Assembly: GCA_029263415.1 (NCBI GenBank)
Contig: JAJCXN010000026.1
Location: 124,001-188,000 of the forward strand
Source of the DNA: Acidobacteriota bacterium
GTDB taxonomy: Bacteria; Acidobacteriota; Thermoanaerobaculia; Multivoradales; Multivoraceae
Length of the DNA: 64,000 nucleotides
Direction: 5' to 3'
Part shown: in pieces, positions 25,201-33,063 of the stretch
Layout of the letters: every line of letters begins with the position of its first letter
How positions within the stretch are numbered: the first letter of the stretch is position 1
Translations under genes and position numbers: made by a program
The notes under the pieces: generated by a model
The model's input: only the letters and a program-made list of their open reading frames with translations
Databases searched by the model: none
Told to the model about the DNA's origin: nothing

Positions 25201-25834
25201 GTTTGATCCGCAGACTCGGTCGGTAGCGTCGGTCGAGGGGGTCGAGAACTGGCAAACAGTAATGGCAGACGGCCGCGGCTTCATCATTGTCACCGCGCAC
25301 GTTGGACACTGGGAAGTCGGATCGCACTTGTCGAAGTTTGATCGGCCTCGCAAGGTCAACGTGGTGCGCGAGCCAGAGATGAACCCACGAGCGCAGGCCT
25401 TCCTGGAGGAACTCTTCGGTCGTGATGATTCAGGGCACTATCAGGTTCACTTCGCACGACCTGAGGACCCGATGCTGGGCGGGCGTCTGTTGAGTGCTCT
25501 CAGGCGGGGGGAGATCGTGGCGTTGCAGGGCGATCGCCCTCGAGCAGACGGGAAGACGGTCGCAGTCGAACTCTTGGATCGCTCCTACGAGTTGCCGGTC
25601 GGGCCCTTCGCAATGGCCCGTGCTGCATGTGTTTCGATCTTGCCGGTGTTCGTGTTCCGAGATGGACGCCGCCGCTCAGCGCTACATCTGAGAGAACCGA
25701 TCATCGTTGATCGAACTAGAGTGCGAGACACTGACTTCGCGAAGGCCGCTAGCCAGTTTGCAGTTGAGGTCGAATGGGCGATCACTCAGCGACCGCAGCA
25801 GTGGTTTTGCCTGCGTAAGTTGTGGGACGAGTGA
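22286..25834 (+). CDS. RND/MMPL exporter fused to an LpxL-type acyltransferase
   Basis: A single uninterrupted frame encodes about 1182 residues. Residues 1-870 are an RND/MMPL transporter: TM1 near the N-terminus, an extracytoplasmic domain, a TM cluster around 280-440 with GLGIDYVIHAITRFRQSL, then a second half with TM7, a second domain and GIGIDDGLHALCG in the final TM cluster. From about residue 886 a lauroyl/myristoyl acyltransferase domain follows, with the catalytic HVGHWE (His1005, Glu1010) and ALQGDRPRADG. Aryl-polyene clusters normally encode these as separate proteins, so here export and acyl transfer are joined. I chose ATG 22286; an in-frame ATG at 22211 overlaps the ketoreductase gene. 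Confidence 0.88.
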   Translation: MYTKVASFARHPWRWLLLMGILALGGAWLGTAMRLPADLLSMLPGDVPAARAYRTLLEEFGGLERIFVVVSHQADSTAGREASSSDSAESRVLDAALELEERLAREPLIAGVRAGVEPEDERFLFEYVVPREVLRNSEWTIDRIADRLTEVSIAKRVQLLRDKIRSPAGEFDVRLARFDPLGFAESSLLTRASELGLSVDPLSGVFRSEQGSALLMLEPKASELDSVVGRELADALARIFAEVQIMMGPGISITAAGGPLYAAEDEELIRSDLEWTISLSVAGCLLVLLLAFGSWRATVVASFVLAGAFALAFGTLVLLRGEMLAVSLGFAAVLVGLGIDYVIHAITRFRQSLESGADAEAALMEVARESGPPLVASSFTTAAAFAVLLGSAMRPLVEVGLLVSVGIVMMMVCTAVVGGPLMALLIKVPVRPGRRVGGRLAWLWRPSQLVPQAMTRFSRRRSWAVLGVTALVLLMSLWSARGLRFEPKFEDLRPDDHPLELTERQLVQEFGLEEDSVTVLVQGETVDQALARSESIVRFLEDPENPLLGEIQRSVSSPSTVLMAEAALSERLSELSELPWAEAATRLERLLPEAGLSARGFGPGLAVLRDFAGGREPRAGADLAKPDWVTSQFQLREDGTALVAIRVRTDPEGSRVLATDAVAEALQSLVEGSETVTVASAFALGEQLRVVGEREVGVLALASLGVVLLVVSISLGFSPMATVIALLPIGIGATAAFGFLGVTAGHLDFLSLAIVPMLFGIGIDDGLHALCGAVPKGYRGLGLSRREHRRRLLSSMLKRIDGASRAITLTTVTTAVGFGSLLASSMPGLRVGGMIVAVGVCACWLATVMVLPALATVLLGPEPSGEDPQQIGTLAPETRWRSALGVLHFSSPVWYRLHALLMRLLPSWAISVIMLPVLAAFYLLLGNVRRALLVNQRAASQGRTTGLLGAHRRAFATLTNFAWCFSETYEGLFDPQTRSVASVEGVENWQTVMADGRGFIIVTAHVGHWEVGSHLSKFDRPRKVNVVREPEMNPRAQAFLEELFGRDDSGHYQVHFARPEDPMLGGRLLSALRRGEIVALQGDRPRADGKTVAVELLDRSYELPVGPFAMARAACVSILPVFVFRDGRRRSALHLREPIIVDRTRVRDTDFAKAASQFAVEVEWAITQRPQQWFCLRKLWDE

Positions 25835-26259
25835 AGTCGATGTCGGATTTCCTCGCACCAAAGGACGTGCTTCCGCATCGCGACTCGCTCTTGTTGCTGC
25901 GCCGGATTCTCGAACTCGATCAAGATCACCTCGCCGCGATCGCGATGGTCGGCACCGACTGCGCCTTGGATCGTGGTGGCGTGGTCCCGACGACCCTACT
26001 GGTCGAGATGGCGGCTCAGGCTGCGGCCTACCATGCCAGCGTGGGCGCAGTTCAAGATGGCAACGAGCCGGCGGAGAAGGGCTTCTTGGTGCGGCTCCGC
26101 AAGGTCGAGTTCGAGGTGGAAACGATGGATTCGGGCCGCGAGGTGGTCGTGCGAGTGAGCCGTGTGGGAGCGATGGGCGGCCTCGCGATGTATGACTTTA
26201 AGTGCTCGTTGGAGCAACGTGAAGTGTCCCAGGGTTCACTGTCGATCATGACCGGCTAG
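25831..26259 (+). CDS. ApeP/FabZ-like 3-hydroxyacyl-ACP dehydratase
   Basis: The protein is 142 residues with a hotdog fold. The N-terminal LPHRDSLLLLRRI supplies the catalytic His, and PTTLLVEMAAQAAAYH the catalytic Glu and central helix. This layout matches the ApeP-type dehydratases of aryl-polyene clusters, which remove water from the hydroxyacyl-ACP. It is shorter and more divergent than the housekeeping fabZ at 59466. GTG 25831 overlaps the stop of the exporter gene; the ATG at 25840 is an equally likely start. Confidence 0.82.
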   Translation: MKSMSDFLAPKDVLPHRDSLLLLRRILELDQDHLAAIAMVGTDCALDRGGVVPTTLLVEMAAQAAAYHASVGAVQDGNEPAEKGFLVRLRKVEFEVETMDSGREVVVRVSRVGAMGGLAMYDFKCSLEQREVSQGSLSIMTG

Positions 26260-26284
26260 AAGGTTCTTGCAATACCATGGAACG

Positions 26285-27991
26285 ATGTCGATGAGCGCGA
26301 GCACAGACCTGTCAGCAACCGCAGCGCCTCCAGCCTCGACGGCCAATGGCCCGGACTGCTCTGACTACCCGGACTGCTCTGGCCCCCCGGACTGCACTGA
26401 CTACGACGTGGTTGTGGTCGGTGGTTCGCTCGCAGGCGCCAGTACCGCGTTGCTACTGCGTCGGGCGAATCCGGAACTCCGGATCCTGATCGTTGAACAG
26501 GCTGAGCGCTTTGGCCACAAGGTTGGCGAGGCGACGGTCGAGGTATCTGGCTTCTTTCTCGAACAGGTTCTCGGCCTCGGCGACCATCTGCATCGCAAGC
26601 ACCTGCCGAAGCACGGGTTGCGCTATTGGTTCAGCAGCCGCTCTGACGACACCCTAGAGACTATGGGTGAAGTGGGGCCAATGATGGCGCCTCATGTTCC
26701 GAGTTTTCAGCTCGATCGATCGGTGTTGGACCAGCATGTTTTGGAGTTGGCGGTCCAAGAGGGTTGCAAGCTCATGCGCCCTGCGCGGGTGAAGCAGTAC
26801 CAGGAGGCGTGGCCTGCGAGTGAGGTGACGATCGTTCCCGACGATCCATCAGACGGCCCGGCCGAATCCCATACGGTGAGCTGTCGCTGGCTGGTGGATG
26901 GTTCCGGTCGCCACGCGTTCCTCGCCCGCAAGAAGCGCCTGATTGAACGCCTAGAAGAGCACCCGACCAATGCAACCTGGAGTCGCTGGCGGGGCACTCT
27001 TGATCTGGACAGTCCAGGGTTCACAGACACCGTTGGAGGACAGAGCCTGCCTCGGTTGCGCGCGCAGCGACGACTGGCCACGAATCACTTCACCGGTCGA
27101 GGCTGGTGGTGCTGGGTGATTCCGCTCTCCAACGGCAAGACCAGCGTTGGATTGGTTTCAGACCGAAGGCTCTTCGATCTGAGGGAGCGCGATGGAGATG
27201 CACCGAGTACGGCACGTGATCGATATGAACGCTTTGTGCGTTCACAGCCTGGTCTAAAACAGCTCCTAGCCGATGCCGAAATGTGTGACGACTGTGACAG
27301 CTACTCGTTTATGCCCTATCGCACGTCGAAGTACATGGACGCCGGGTGGGCCTTGGTCGGCGATGCGGCGTCCTTCATAGACCCGTACTACAGCCCAGGA
27401 CTGGATCACCTGGCGATGTCAGTGACGGCAACTGTTGAAATCTTGGGCCAAGACCTCAACCAGGAACTCGACAAGGTCGAACTCATCGACAAGATTGCCG
27501 CGCACAACAAGGCGTTCACCGTTTCGTATCGACGATGGTTCGAGGCGCTCTATCAGGACAAGTACCAGATCCTTGGAGACGGGGATCTAGTGACCGCCTC
27601 CTTCTTGGTGGAGACGTCGCTCTACTACTTTGGGGTGGTCACTCCAATCCTGCGCGAGCCTAGTGCGATAAGGAACCCAGTGTTCGGTGCTCCATTGCCT
27701 CAGTCACGCGTCGCCTTTCGCTTGGCTCGGGCGTTTCGCCGACGCATGGTTCGCCTTGCCGAGTTGAGGACGCGGAAGGGACTCTACGGACATCGGAACT
27801 CGGACTGGTCCTACTATCCAAAGGGGTTCGGACTCGGTTGGCGTGTGTGGCCGACCCTGCTCAAGGGGCTTTCGGTTTGGGCGCGCTGCGAGTTTGAGCA
27901 GATCTTCGCTGGCTCCAAAGCACGTCCGACCGTGGACAAAGAGGCTGCACCGGACCTAGGTCCGAATGGCACCCCGGACACTGCCAGCTAG
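26285..27991 (+). CDS. Flavin-dependent halogenase-like FAD oxidoreductase
   Basis: The protein is about 568 residues. After a short repetitive N-terminus (three near copies of PDCSD), the FAD-binding VVVVGGSLAGAS appears, then KVGEAT typical of the halogenase group. The halogenase signature is only partly kept: WWCWVIP holds the W-x-W-x-I-P core, but the leading Gly of GWxWxIP is a Trp. GDAASFIDPYYSPGLDH is the second FAD motif. In brominated xanthomonadins a halogenase modifies the ring; this protein could do so, or act as a monooxygenase or dehydrogenase. I chose ATG 26285; ATG 26291 and TTG 26267 are alternatives. It ends 6 bases before the convergent nadE. Confidence 0.8.
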   Translation: MSMSASTDLSATAAPPASTANGPDCSDYPDCSGPPDCTDYDVVVVGGSLAGASTALLLRRANPELRILIVEQAERFGHKVGEATVEVSGFFLEQVLGLGDHLHRKHLPKHGLRYWFSSRSDDTLETMGEVGPMMAPHVPSFQLDRSVLDQHVLELAVQEGCKLMRPARVKQYQEAWPASEVTIVPDDPSDGPAESHTVSCRWLVDGSGRHAFLARKKRLIERLEEHPTNATWSRWRGTLDLDSPGFTDTVGGQSLPRLRAQRRLATNHFTGRGWWCWVIPLSNGKTSVGLVSDRRLFDLRERDGDAPSTARDRYERFVRSQPGLKQLLADAEMCDDCDSYSFMPYRTSKYMDAGWALVGDAASFIDPYYSPGLDHLAMSVTATVEILGQDLNQELDKVELIDKIAAHNKAFTVSYRRWFEALYQDKYQILGDGDLVTASFLVETSLYYFGVVTPILREPSAIRNPVFGAPLPQSRVAFRLARAFRRRMVRLAELRTRKGLYGHRNSDWSYYPKGFGLGWRVWPTLLKGLSVWARCEFEQIFAGSKARPTVDKEAAPDLGPNGTPDTAS

Positions 27992-28001
27992 CTCCGGCTA
28001 G
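27988..28001. terminator. Tiny hairpin containing both convergent stop codons
   Basis: CTAGC, TCCG, GCTAG folds into a perfect 5-base stem with a UNCG tetraloop on the plus transcript. The TAG of the halogenase-like gene lies in the left arm and the reversed TAG of nadE in the right arm. It could help end transcription in both directions, though neither side has a T-run. Confidence 0.3.
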
Positions 28002-30109
28002 GCCTCAGCGTCGTCAGGGAGGTCAGGGACGTTGCGTTCGAGTTCATCGAGCCACACCCTGGCTGTTGAATCACTGGGGGCGCGCCAGTCGCCCCGAGGC
28101 GAAAGCGACCCGCCCGATCCCACCTTGGGCCCGTTGGGGAGTGCTGAGCGCTTGAACTGGCTCGTTCGAAAGAAGCGGTCAAGGAAGACCGCAAGCCAGC
28201 GCTTGATCTCCGCGCGTTGGTAGGCATTGCGCTCGACCGCGTCCGTAGCGCCCATGCCAGGAGGCCAGTGACCGCGCGCGAGATCTGACCAGGCCTGTTC
28301 CGCCAGGTAGGCGACCTTGCTAGGCGCATAGCCATAGCGGGTGGTGTAGTACAGGTGGAAGTCCTGAAGTTCGTAGGGGCCAATGGTCGCTTCAGTGGCT
28401 TGTGATGGGCCTCCGGAGGAGGCTCCATCTGGGCATTTGTCAGCAGGGATCAGTTCGGGGGAAATCTCGGTGTCGACGATCGATTGGAGCACTGCGCTGA
28501 CCGTGGCACCGAGCCGGTCCTTGGCAACCAACCACCGGAGGAGATGTTGAATCAGAGTTTTGGGTACCGAACCGTTGACGTTGTAGTGCGACATCTGATC
28601 ACCCACGCCGTAGGTGGACCAGCCGAGCGCGAGCTCTGAAAGGTCGCCGGTGCCGAGCACAAGAGCGCCTTGCTGATTGGCGAGTCGGAACAGGTGTGAC
28701 GTCCGCTCGCCTGCTTGCACGTTCTCGAAGGTGATGTCGTACAGCGGCTTGCCTTCAGCGAAGGGATGGTCGAGATCTTTCAACATCTGCAAACACGACG
28801 GTTTGATGTCGATTTCGTGTGCTGTAACGCCGGTGGCGCGCATCAGTGCGTGCGCGTTGTCGAGGGTGTGAGCACTGGTTGCAAAGCCAGGCATGGTGTA
28901 TGCGAGCACGTTGGATGATGGAAGGCCCAAGCGGCGCATGGCGCGCAGGCCGACGACCAGGGCGTGGGTGGAGTCGAGTCCTCCTGAGACGCCGATGACG
29001 ATGCGCTCGATGCCAGTTGCCTGTAGTCGTTTGACCAGGCCGTGAACTTGGATCTGGTACGCCTCTTCACAGCGCTCGTCGTATTCAGCTGGATCGTTGG
29101 GGACGTAGGGGAAGCGGGCCACGTCGCGTTTCAGTGCCGCGTCGGACTCAGGCAGAATCGGTGCGGTGATTCCGAGCTGAAGCCGCCGAAAGTCAGGTGC
29201 TTGTTCGAATCGTTCTACCGAGTCTTGAAAGCTGGACAAGCGCAGCCGCTCGCAGGACAGGCGGTCGAGGTCGATGTCGCGGACGACGATTTGGCCTTCG
29301 TGGCGAAAGAGCTCTGACTCGCCGATCAGGTCGGCGTTCTCGCAGATCAACGCCTGACCATCCCAGGCGAGGTCAGTGGTGCTCTCACCGTGCCCGGTAC
29401 CAGCGTAGATATAGGCGGAAGCGGTCCGTCCTGAATGTGCCTTGCACAGCAAGCGGCGATACTGCGGTTTAGAGACTGTGACGTTGGAAGCGGAGAGGTT
29501 GCATAACACCGTGGCGCCAGCGAGCGCTGCGTAGGTCGACGGAGGAATCGGTGCCCATAGGTCTTCGCAGATCTCGATTCCGATCCGAAACCCCGGAATT
29601 GCTGGTGCCTCGAACAGCAGGTCGGTACCGAAAGGGACCAGGTCGCTGAGCAGTTCGATCTCTTCCATGCGAGCGACCGGTGCGTGAGCGAAGTAGCGCT
29701 TTTCGTAGTATTCGCGGTAGTTCGGTAGGTAGGACTTGGGCACGACGCCGACCACACGCCCGCTTGAAACCACCGCTGCGACGTTGAACAGAGCGTCATC
29801 AAGCAAGAGTGGTAGCCCGACCATGAGGATCGAGTTGAGGGCGGCGGTTTCCTCAGCAACCGTGGCGAGTGCACGCAGCGCCTCGCGCTGTAGTGCCGAT
29901 TGGTGGAACAAGTCGTCACAGCTGTATCCAGTGAGCGAAAGCTCAGGGAACACAATGATCGACGCGCCAGCGTGCGCGGCGGTGCTGGCAAGTTCGATGA
30001 TCCGCGACGCGTTTCTCTTTGGATCGGCCAGGGCGACCTCTGGGATCGCGGCGGCCGCGCGGACGAATCCGTGCCGGTACGGGTGGCTGTATTGAAGCTG
30101 TTCAATCAT
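27998..30109 (-). CDS. nadE: Glutamine-dependent NAD+ synthetase
   Basis: The enzyme is 703 residues, the long two-domain form that amidates nicotinate adenine dinucleotide using glutamine. The N-terminal nitrilase-type glutaminase has its Glu in [10 protein letters not shown], Lys in [18 protein letters not shown] and nucleophilic Cys in [10 protein letters not shown]. The C-terminal synthetase shows the P-loop [13 protein letters not shown] and [16 protein letters not shown]. The ATG is at 30109. It is transcribed toward the pigment cluster and away from the SDR at 30288, leaving a shared 178-base upstream region. Confidence 0.96.
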   Translation of the reverse strand: MIEQLQYSHPYRHGFVRAAAAIPEVALADPKRNASRIIELASTAAHAGASIIVFPELSLTGYSCDDLFHQSALQREALRALATVAEETAALNSILMVGLPLLLDDALFNVAAVVSSGRVVGVVPKSYLPNYREYYEKRYFAHAPVARMEEIELLSDLVPFGTDLLFEAPAIPGFRIGIEICEDLWAPIPPSTYAALAGATVLCNLSASNVTVSKPQYRRLLCKAHSGRTASAYIYAGTGHGESTTDLAWDGQALICENADLIGESELFRHEGQIVVRDIDLDRLSCERLRLSSFQDSVERFEQAPDFRRLQLGITAPILPESDAALKRDVARFPYVPNDPAEYDERCEEAYQIQVHGLVKRLQATGIERIVIGVSGGLDSTHALVVGLRAMRRLGLPSSNVLAYTMPGFATSAHTLDNAHALMRATGVTAHEIDIKPSCLQMLKDLDHPFAEGKPLYDITFENVQAGERTSHLFRLANQQGALVLGTGDLSELALGWSTYGVGDQMSHYNVNGSVPKTLIQHLLRWLVAKDRLGATVSAVLQSIVDTEISPELIPADKCPDGASSGGPSQATEATIGPYELQDFHLYYTTRYGYAPSKVAYLAEQAWSDLARGHWPPGMGATDAVERNAYQRAEIKRWLAVFLDRFFRTSQFKRSALPNGPKVGSGGSLSPRGDWRAPSDSTARVWLDELERNVPDLPDDAEA

Positions 30110-30287
30110 CAGAGGAGGGCTCGGTCATGGTCCTGCGATTCCGCCTGCAAGACCAATGGATGCTGTGGTTTACGTCTATTCGAACCTGCCACACCGAAGC
30201 ATAGCGGGACTACGGCTACACTGCCGGTCTCATTTCTTCGAAACGCTGGCCTTGCTGCTAAGTGTTCAGACCTCCAAGGAGACGACC

Positions 30288-31058
30288 ATGGCCTTCGCAC
30301 CCTTCGACCTCACCGGAAAAGTTGCACTGATCACCGGCGGCAACTCTGGCATCGGACTCGGATTTGCCCGAGGACTCGCTCAATCCGGAGCCGACGTCTG
30401 CATCTGGGGCACCAACGAAGAGAAGAACGCTAAAGCAAGGGCTGAACTCGAGGCTTATGGAGGCCGGGTGTTGACACTGCGCTGCGATGTGGGTGACCAG
30501 TCGGCGGTGGAGGAGAGCTTTGGCAAGACGCTCTCCAAGTTCGGCCGCGTCGACTCTTGTTTTGCCAATGCTGGGATCGGCGGTAGCGGCACCCCGTTCG
30601 CTCAGATGAGCCACGAGGAGTGGCGACGCATTTTCCAGGTCAACATGGACGGCGTGTTCTTCACCTTCCAACAGGCGATTCGTCACATGGTCGAGAATGG
30701 TGAAGGCGGATCCTTGGTTGTGACCAGCTCGCTATCGGCGCGCGAAGGGGCTCCGAGATCGCAGCACTACGCCGCCACCAAAGCTGGCGTCAACGCCATG
30801 ATTCGGGGCCTTGCTGTCGAGCACGCACGGCATGGCATCCGAGCGAACTCTGTTCTTCCCGGGTGGATCGAGACCGCAATGACCGCGGGAGCTGTGGCCT
30901 CGCCCGTGTTTCAAGAGAAGGTGATCAAGCGTGTGCCGATGCGCCGATGGGGCACCGGTGACGATTTCTCAGGCATCGCCGTGTACCTTGCTAGCGAGGC
31001 GTCGAGTTTCCACACTGGCGATAGCTTTGTGATCGATGGAGGCTACGGAGTCTTCTAA
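30288..31058 (+). CDS. Short-chain dehydrogenase/reductase
   Basis: The protein is 256 residues, a classical SDR. The cofactor loop is ITGGNSGIGLG, then ANAG, with the catalytic Ser in VVTSSLSAREG and Tyr-Lys in HYAATKAG. The C-terminus YLASEASSFHTGDSFVIDGGYG is standard. An AAGGAG sits 7-12 bases before the ATG at 30288, which fixes the start over a longer upstream frame. It is not part of the pigment cluster by position. The substrate is unknown. Confidence 0.93.
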   Translation: MAFAPFDLTGKVALITGGNSGIGLGFARGLAQSGADVCIWGTNEEKNAKARAELEAYGGRVLTLRCDVGDQSAVEESFGKTLSKFGRVDSCFANAGIGGSGTPFAQMSHEEWRRIFQVNMDGVFFTFQQAIRHMVENGEGGSLVVTSSLSAREGAPRSQHYAATKAGVNAMIRGLAVEHARHGIRANSVLPGWIETAMTAGAVASPVFQEKVIKRVPMRRWGTGDDFSGIAVYLASEASSFHTGDSFVIDGGYGVF

Positions 31059-31091
31059 GACCGTATGTTCCGAGAGGAGGGTGACGGCGGA

Positions 31092-31532
31092 CTAACCCAC
31101 CATCCTGTGGAATCCAGCCTGTAGCTCGTCGCTCACCCGACACACCCGTCCGGTTTGGGAATTCACCCAGGTGTGTTCGGTGACTCCTCGGGCCAGGACT
31201 TTCGTTGGCTCACCGCTCTCAAGGCGGCTGACGTCGTAGCCGAAGTGCATCAGCCGACTGCGGGTTTTGTGGACCCAGGCGCCCACGCGCAAGCTGTCTC
31301 CGTACTTGGCGCCCGAGCGGTAGTCGACATGCACTCTGGTGACCATCAACCAATAGCCCATCTGCTCAATCTCGGGATAGCTCTTGCCAGACCGCTCGCA
31401 CAAGGCAGTTCTCGCTAACTCGAACCACACCAAGTAGTTGGCATGGTGAACAACTCCCATCTGATCCGTCTCCGCATAGCGGACCTCGATGTCGACCTCG
31501 TGGATGGTCCGATCTGTAGGGCGCTTGTTCAT
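31092..31532 (-). CDS. YbgC/4-hydroxybenzoyl-CoA-type thioesterase
   Basis: The protein is 146 residues with a single hotdog fold. The N-terminal VRYAETDQMGVVHHANYLVWFELAR is the classic YbgC/FcbC signature; the core ETDQMGVVHHANYLVWF carries the catalytic Asp. Such enzymes hydrolyse short or aromatic acyl-CoAs. It lies 57 bases downstream of a GT2 on the same strand; the gap is filled with short tandem repeats. Because it is only 3 kb from an aryl-polyene cluster, an aromatic thioester substrate is conceivable, but nadE lies between them. Confidence 0.9.
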   Translation of the reverse strand: MNKRPTDRTIHEVDIEVRYAETDQMGVVHHANYLVWFELARTALCERSGKSYPEIEQMGYWLMVTRVHVDYRSGAKYGDSLRVGAWVHKTRSRLMHFGYDVSRLESGEPTKVLARGVTEHTWVNSQTGRVCRVSDELQAGFHRMVG

Positions 31533-31595
31533 GCCCGTGCCATTGCCCGTGCCATTGCCCGTGTCATCGGCCGGTTCATCACTGGTTCATCACGG
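31533..31595. repeat. Two runs of short tandem repeats between GT2 and thioesterase genes
   Basis: A 12-base unit, GCCCGTGCCATT, occurs three times (third copy slightly changed), followed by an 11-base unit GGTTCATCACT/G twice. The second run overlaps the stop of the GT2 gene. Copy number here could vary among strains. Confidence 0.65.
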
Positions 31596-32345
31596 GTTTA
31601 GCCGACTGACCGAGTTGGCCGGGCGTGAGGGCATGAGGGAGTACCAAAGAATGGTCGTGATGATTTTGTAACCAGCACGAACGGTGCCAACGACGGTGCC
31701 CGTGATCTTGGAAACGCCGACCCGGCGGCGGTAGCTGACCGGCACCTCAATCACACGTAGCTTGCGCTTGAGGGCCTTGACCTGCAGTTCCGCGGTCCAC
31801 CCGAAGTTGGGATCGCGCATTCCTAGGGATTCGTAGCTGGTCCATCGGATCGCTCTAAAGGGACCCAGGTCGGTGTACCGATGGCCATACAGCACACGGA
31901 TCATGCGGCAAGCGAGCCAGTTGCCGAAGCGGGCCTGGGGTAGAAGAGCGCCGGGCTCGGACTCGCCGAGAGTCCGCGAACCGATGACCACATCTGCCTC
32001 GCCGTTGAGGATGGGAGCTACCAGTGTTTCGATCTCTTCCGGGTGATCCGAATAGTCCGCGTCCAAGAAAACGAGGATGTCCGGAGCGCCTCGCTGACGG
32101 AGGCACTCGACCCCTACCTGGCACGCACTGCCGTAGCCTTGTTTGGGGGCCGCCACAACGACCGCGCCAGCCTTGTCGGCGACCTTCGCGGTGGCGTCGG
32201 TGGAGTTGTTGTCGGCGACCACGACGCGCCTCACCAGAACGTGCGATAGGTCGCGCAGGACCAACGGGATCGACTCCTCCTCGTTGAAGGCCGGGATCAC
32301 CACATCGACGGTGTCCTTGTGGGGCAGTTCTTTGAAAAATGACAT
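31590..32345 (-). CDS. GT2-family glycosyltransferase (DPM1-like)
   Basis: The protein is 251 residues. It shows VDVVIPAFNEEESIPLV, VVVADNNSTDATA, VFLDADYSDHPEEIE (metal-binding DAD) and GPFRAIRW. The short C-terminal hydrophobic stretch (residues about 215-235) may associate with the membrane. These enzymes usually transfer a sugar from a nucleotide donor to a polyprenyl phosphate. It is followed by the thioesterase gene on the same strand. It differs from the cluster GT2 at 20597, sharing only family motifs. Confidence 0.92.
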   Translation of the reverse strand: MSFFKELPHKDTVDVVIPAFNEEESIPLVLRDLSHVLVRRVVVADNNSTDATAKVADKAGAVVVAAPKQGYGSACQVGVECLRQRGAPDILVFLDADYSDHPEEIETLVAPILNGEADVVIGSRTLGESEPGALLPQARFGNWLACRMIRVLYGHRYTDLGPFRAIRWTSYESLGMRDPNFGWTAELQVKALKRKLRVIEVPVSYRRRVGVSKITGTVVGTVRAGYKIITTILWYSLMPSRPANSVSRLNP

Positions 32346-32453
32346 GGGGTTGCGTGAGGGTAGTTTGCGCGATCAGAAGCACCGAGGGCCTACGGTTTGT
32401 CGGGAGTTGAACCAACAACCTGCGCTACACTTCCGCGCTCTCGTGGGATCCCC

Positions 32454-32471
32454 GTTTTCAATGATGAAAAC
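32454..32471 (+). promoter_or_regulatory. Inverted repeat upstream of the carbonic-anhydrase-like gene
   Basis: GTTTTCA, ATGA, TGAAAAC is a perfect 7-base inverted repeat, AT-rich against a GC-rich background. It is 46 bases upstream of the ATG at 32518 and 108 bases upstream of the divergent GT2, so it could be an operator or a 5' leader hairpin for the gamma-CA-hisS operon. Confidence 0.35.
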
Positions 32472-32517
32472 AGGCACCTACCCTTACATTATTTCCGACT
32501 TCAAGACTGTCAAGTAG

Positions 32518-33060
32518 ATGCCGACCTATTCCTATCGTGGCGTCTGGCCAACGTGTGGAGAGCGTGTCTTTCTCGCGCCCAGTGCCGACGTTACTGGTGA
32601 CGTTGAGTTGGGCGATGACGTTTCGTTCTGGTTCCAGACCGCGGCTAGGGGCGATGTCAATCGCATTCGCATTGGTGCACGGTGCAATGTCCAAGATGGA
32701 ACTGTGCTCCACGTAACGTACAAGACCCATCCACTAGAAATCGGCGAAGATGTGGTGATTGGACACAGCGCGGTCGTGCACGGCTGCGTTCTAGAGAGTG
32801 GCTCGATGGTGGGAATGGGCGCCCGCGTCCTCGACGGATGCGTGGTGGAGGAGGGTGCTCAGATCGGTGCAGGAGCCGTAGTCGCTCCGGGCACCAGAAT
32901 CCCAGCCGGACATCTGGCGCTTGGTATTCCGGCCAGGGTCAAGCGTCCGCTGAGCGCGGAGGACCAACAGACGATCCGCGATATCGCTGACAGGTATCGG
33001 CGGCTCAAGGACGAATACACCGAGACCCTGGGTACAGGATTGACGCGCGTAGGGCTTTGA
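32518..33060 (+). CDS. Gamma-carbonic-anhydrase family protein (left-handed beta-helix)
   Basis: The protein is 180 residues. Hexapeptide repeats build a left-handed beta-helix through residue 145, followed by an alpha-helix. RGDVNRIRIGARCNVQDGTVLH and VIGHSAVVHGC contain the conserved Arg, Gln and three zinc-binding His positions of the YrdA/gamma-class family. Many members bind metal without proven carbonic anhydrase activity. It precedes hisS by 3 bases, so they are co-transcribed. Confidence 0.9.
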   Translation: MPTYSYRGVWPTCGERVFLAPSADVTGDVELGDDVSFWFQTAARGDVNRIRIGARCNVQDGTVLHVTYKTHPLEIGEDVVIGHSAVVHGCVLESGSMVGMGARVLDGCVVEEGAQIGAGAVVAPGTRIPAGHLALGIPARVKRPLSAEDQQTIRDIADRYRRLKDEYTETLGTGLTRVGL

Positions 33061-33063
33061 TCG

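Noticed and set aside
31092-31532. Including the thioesterase in the pigment cluster
   Set aside because: nadE and an SDR lie between, and strand and spacing give no sign of joint transcription.
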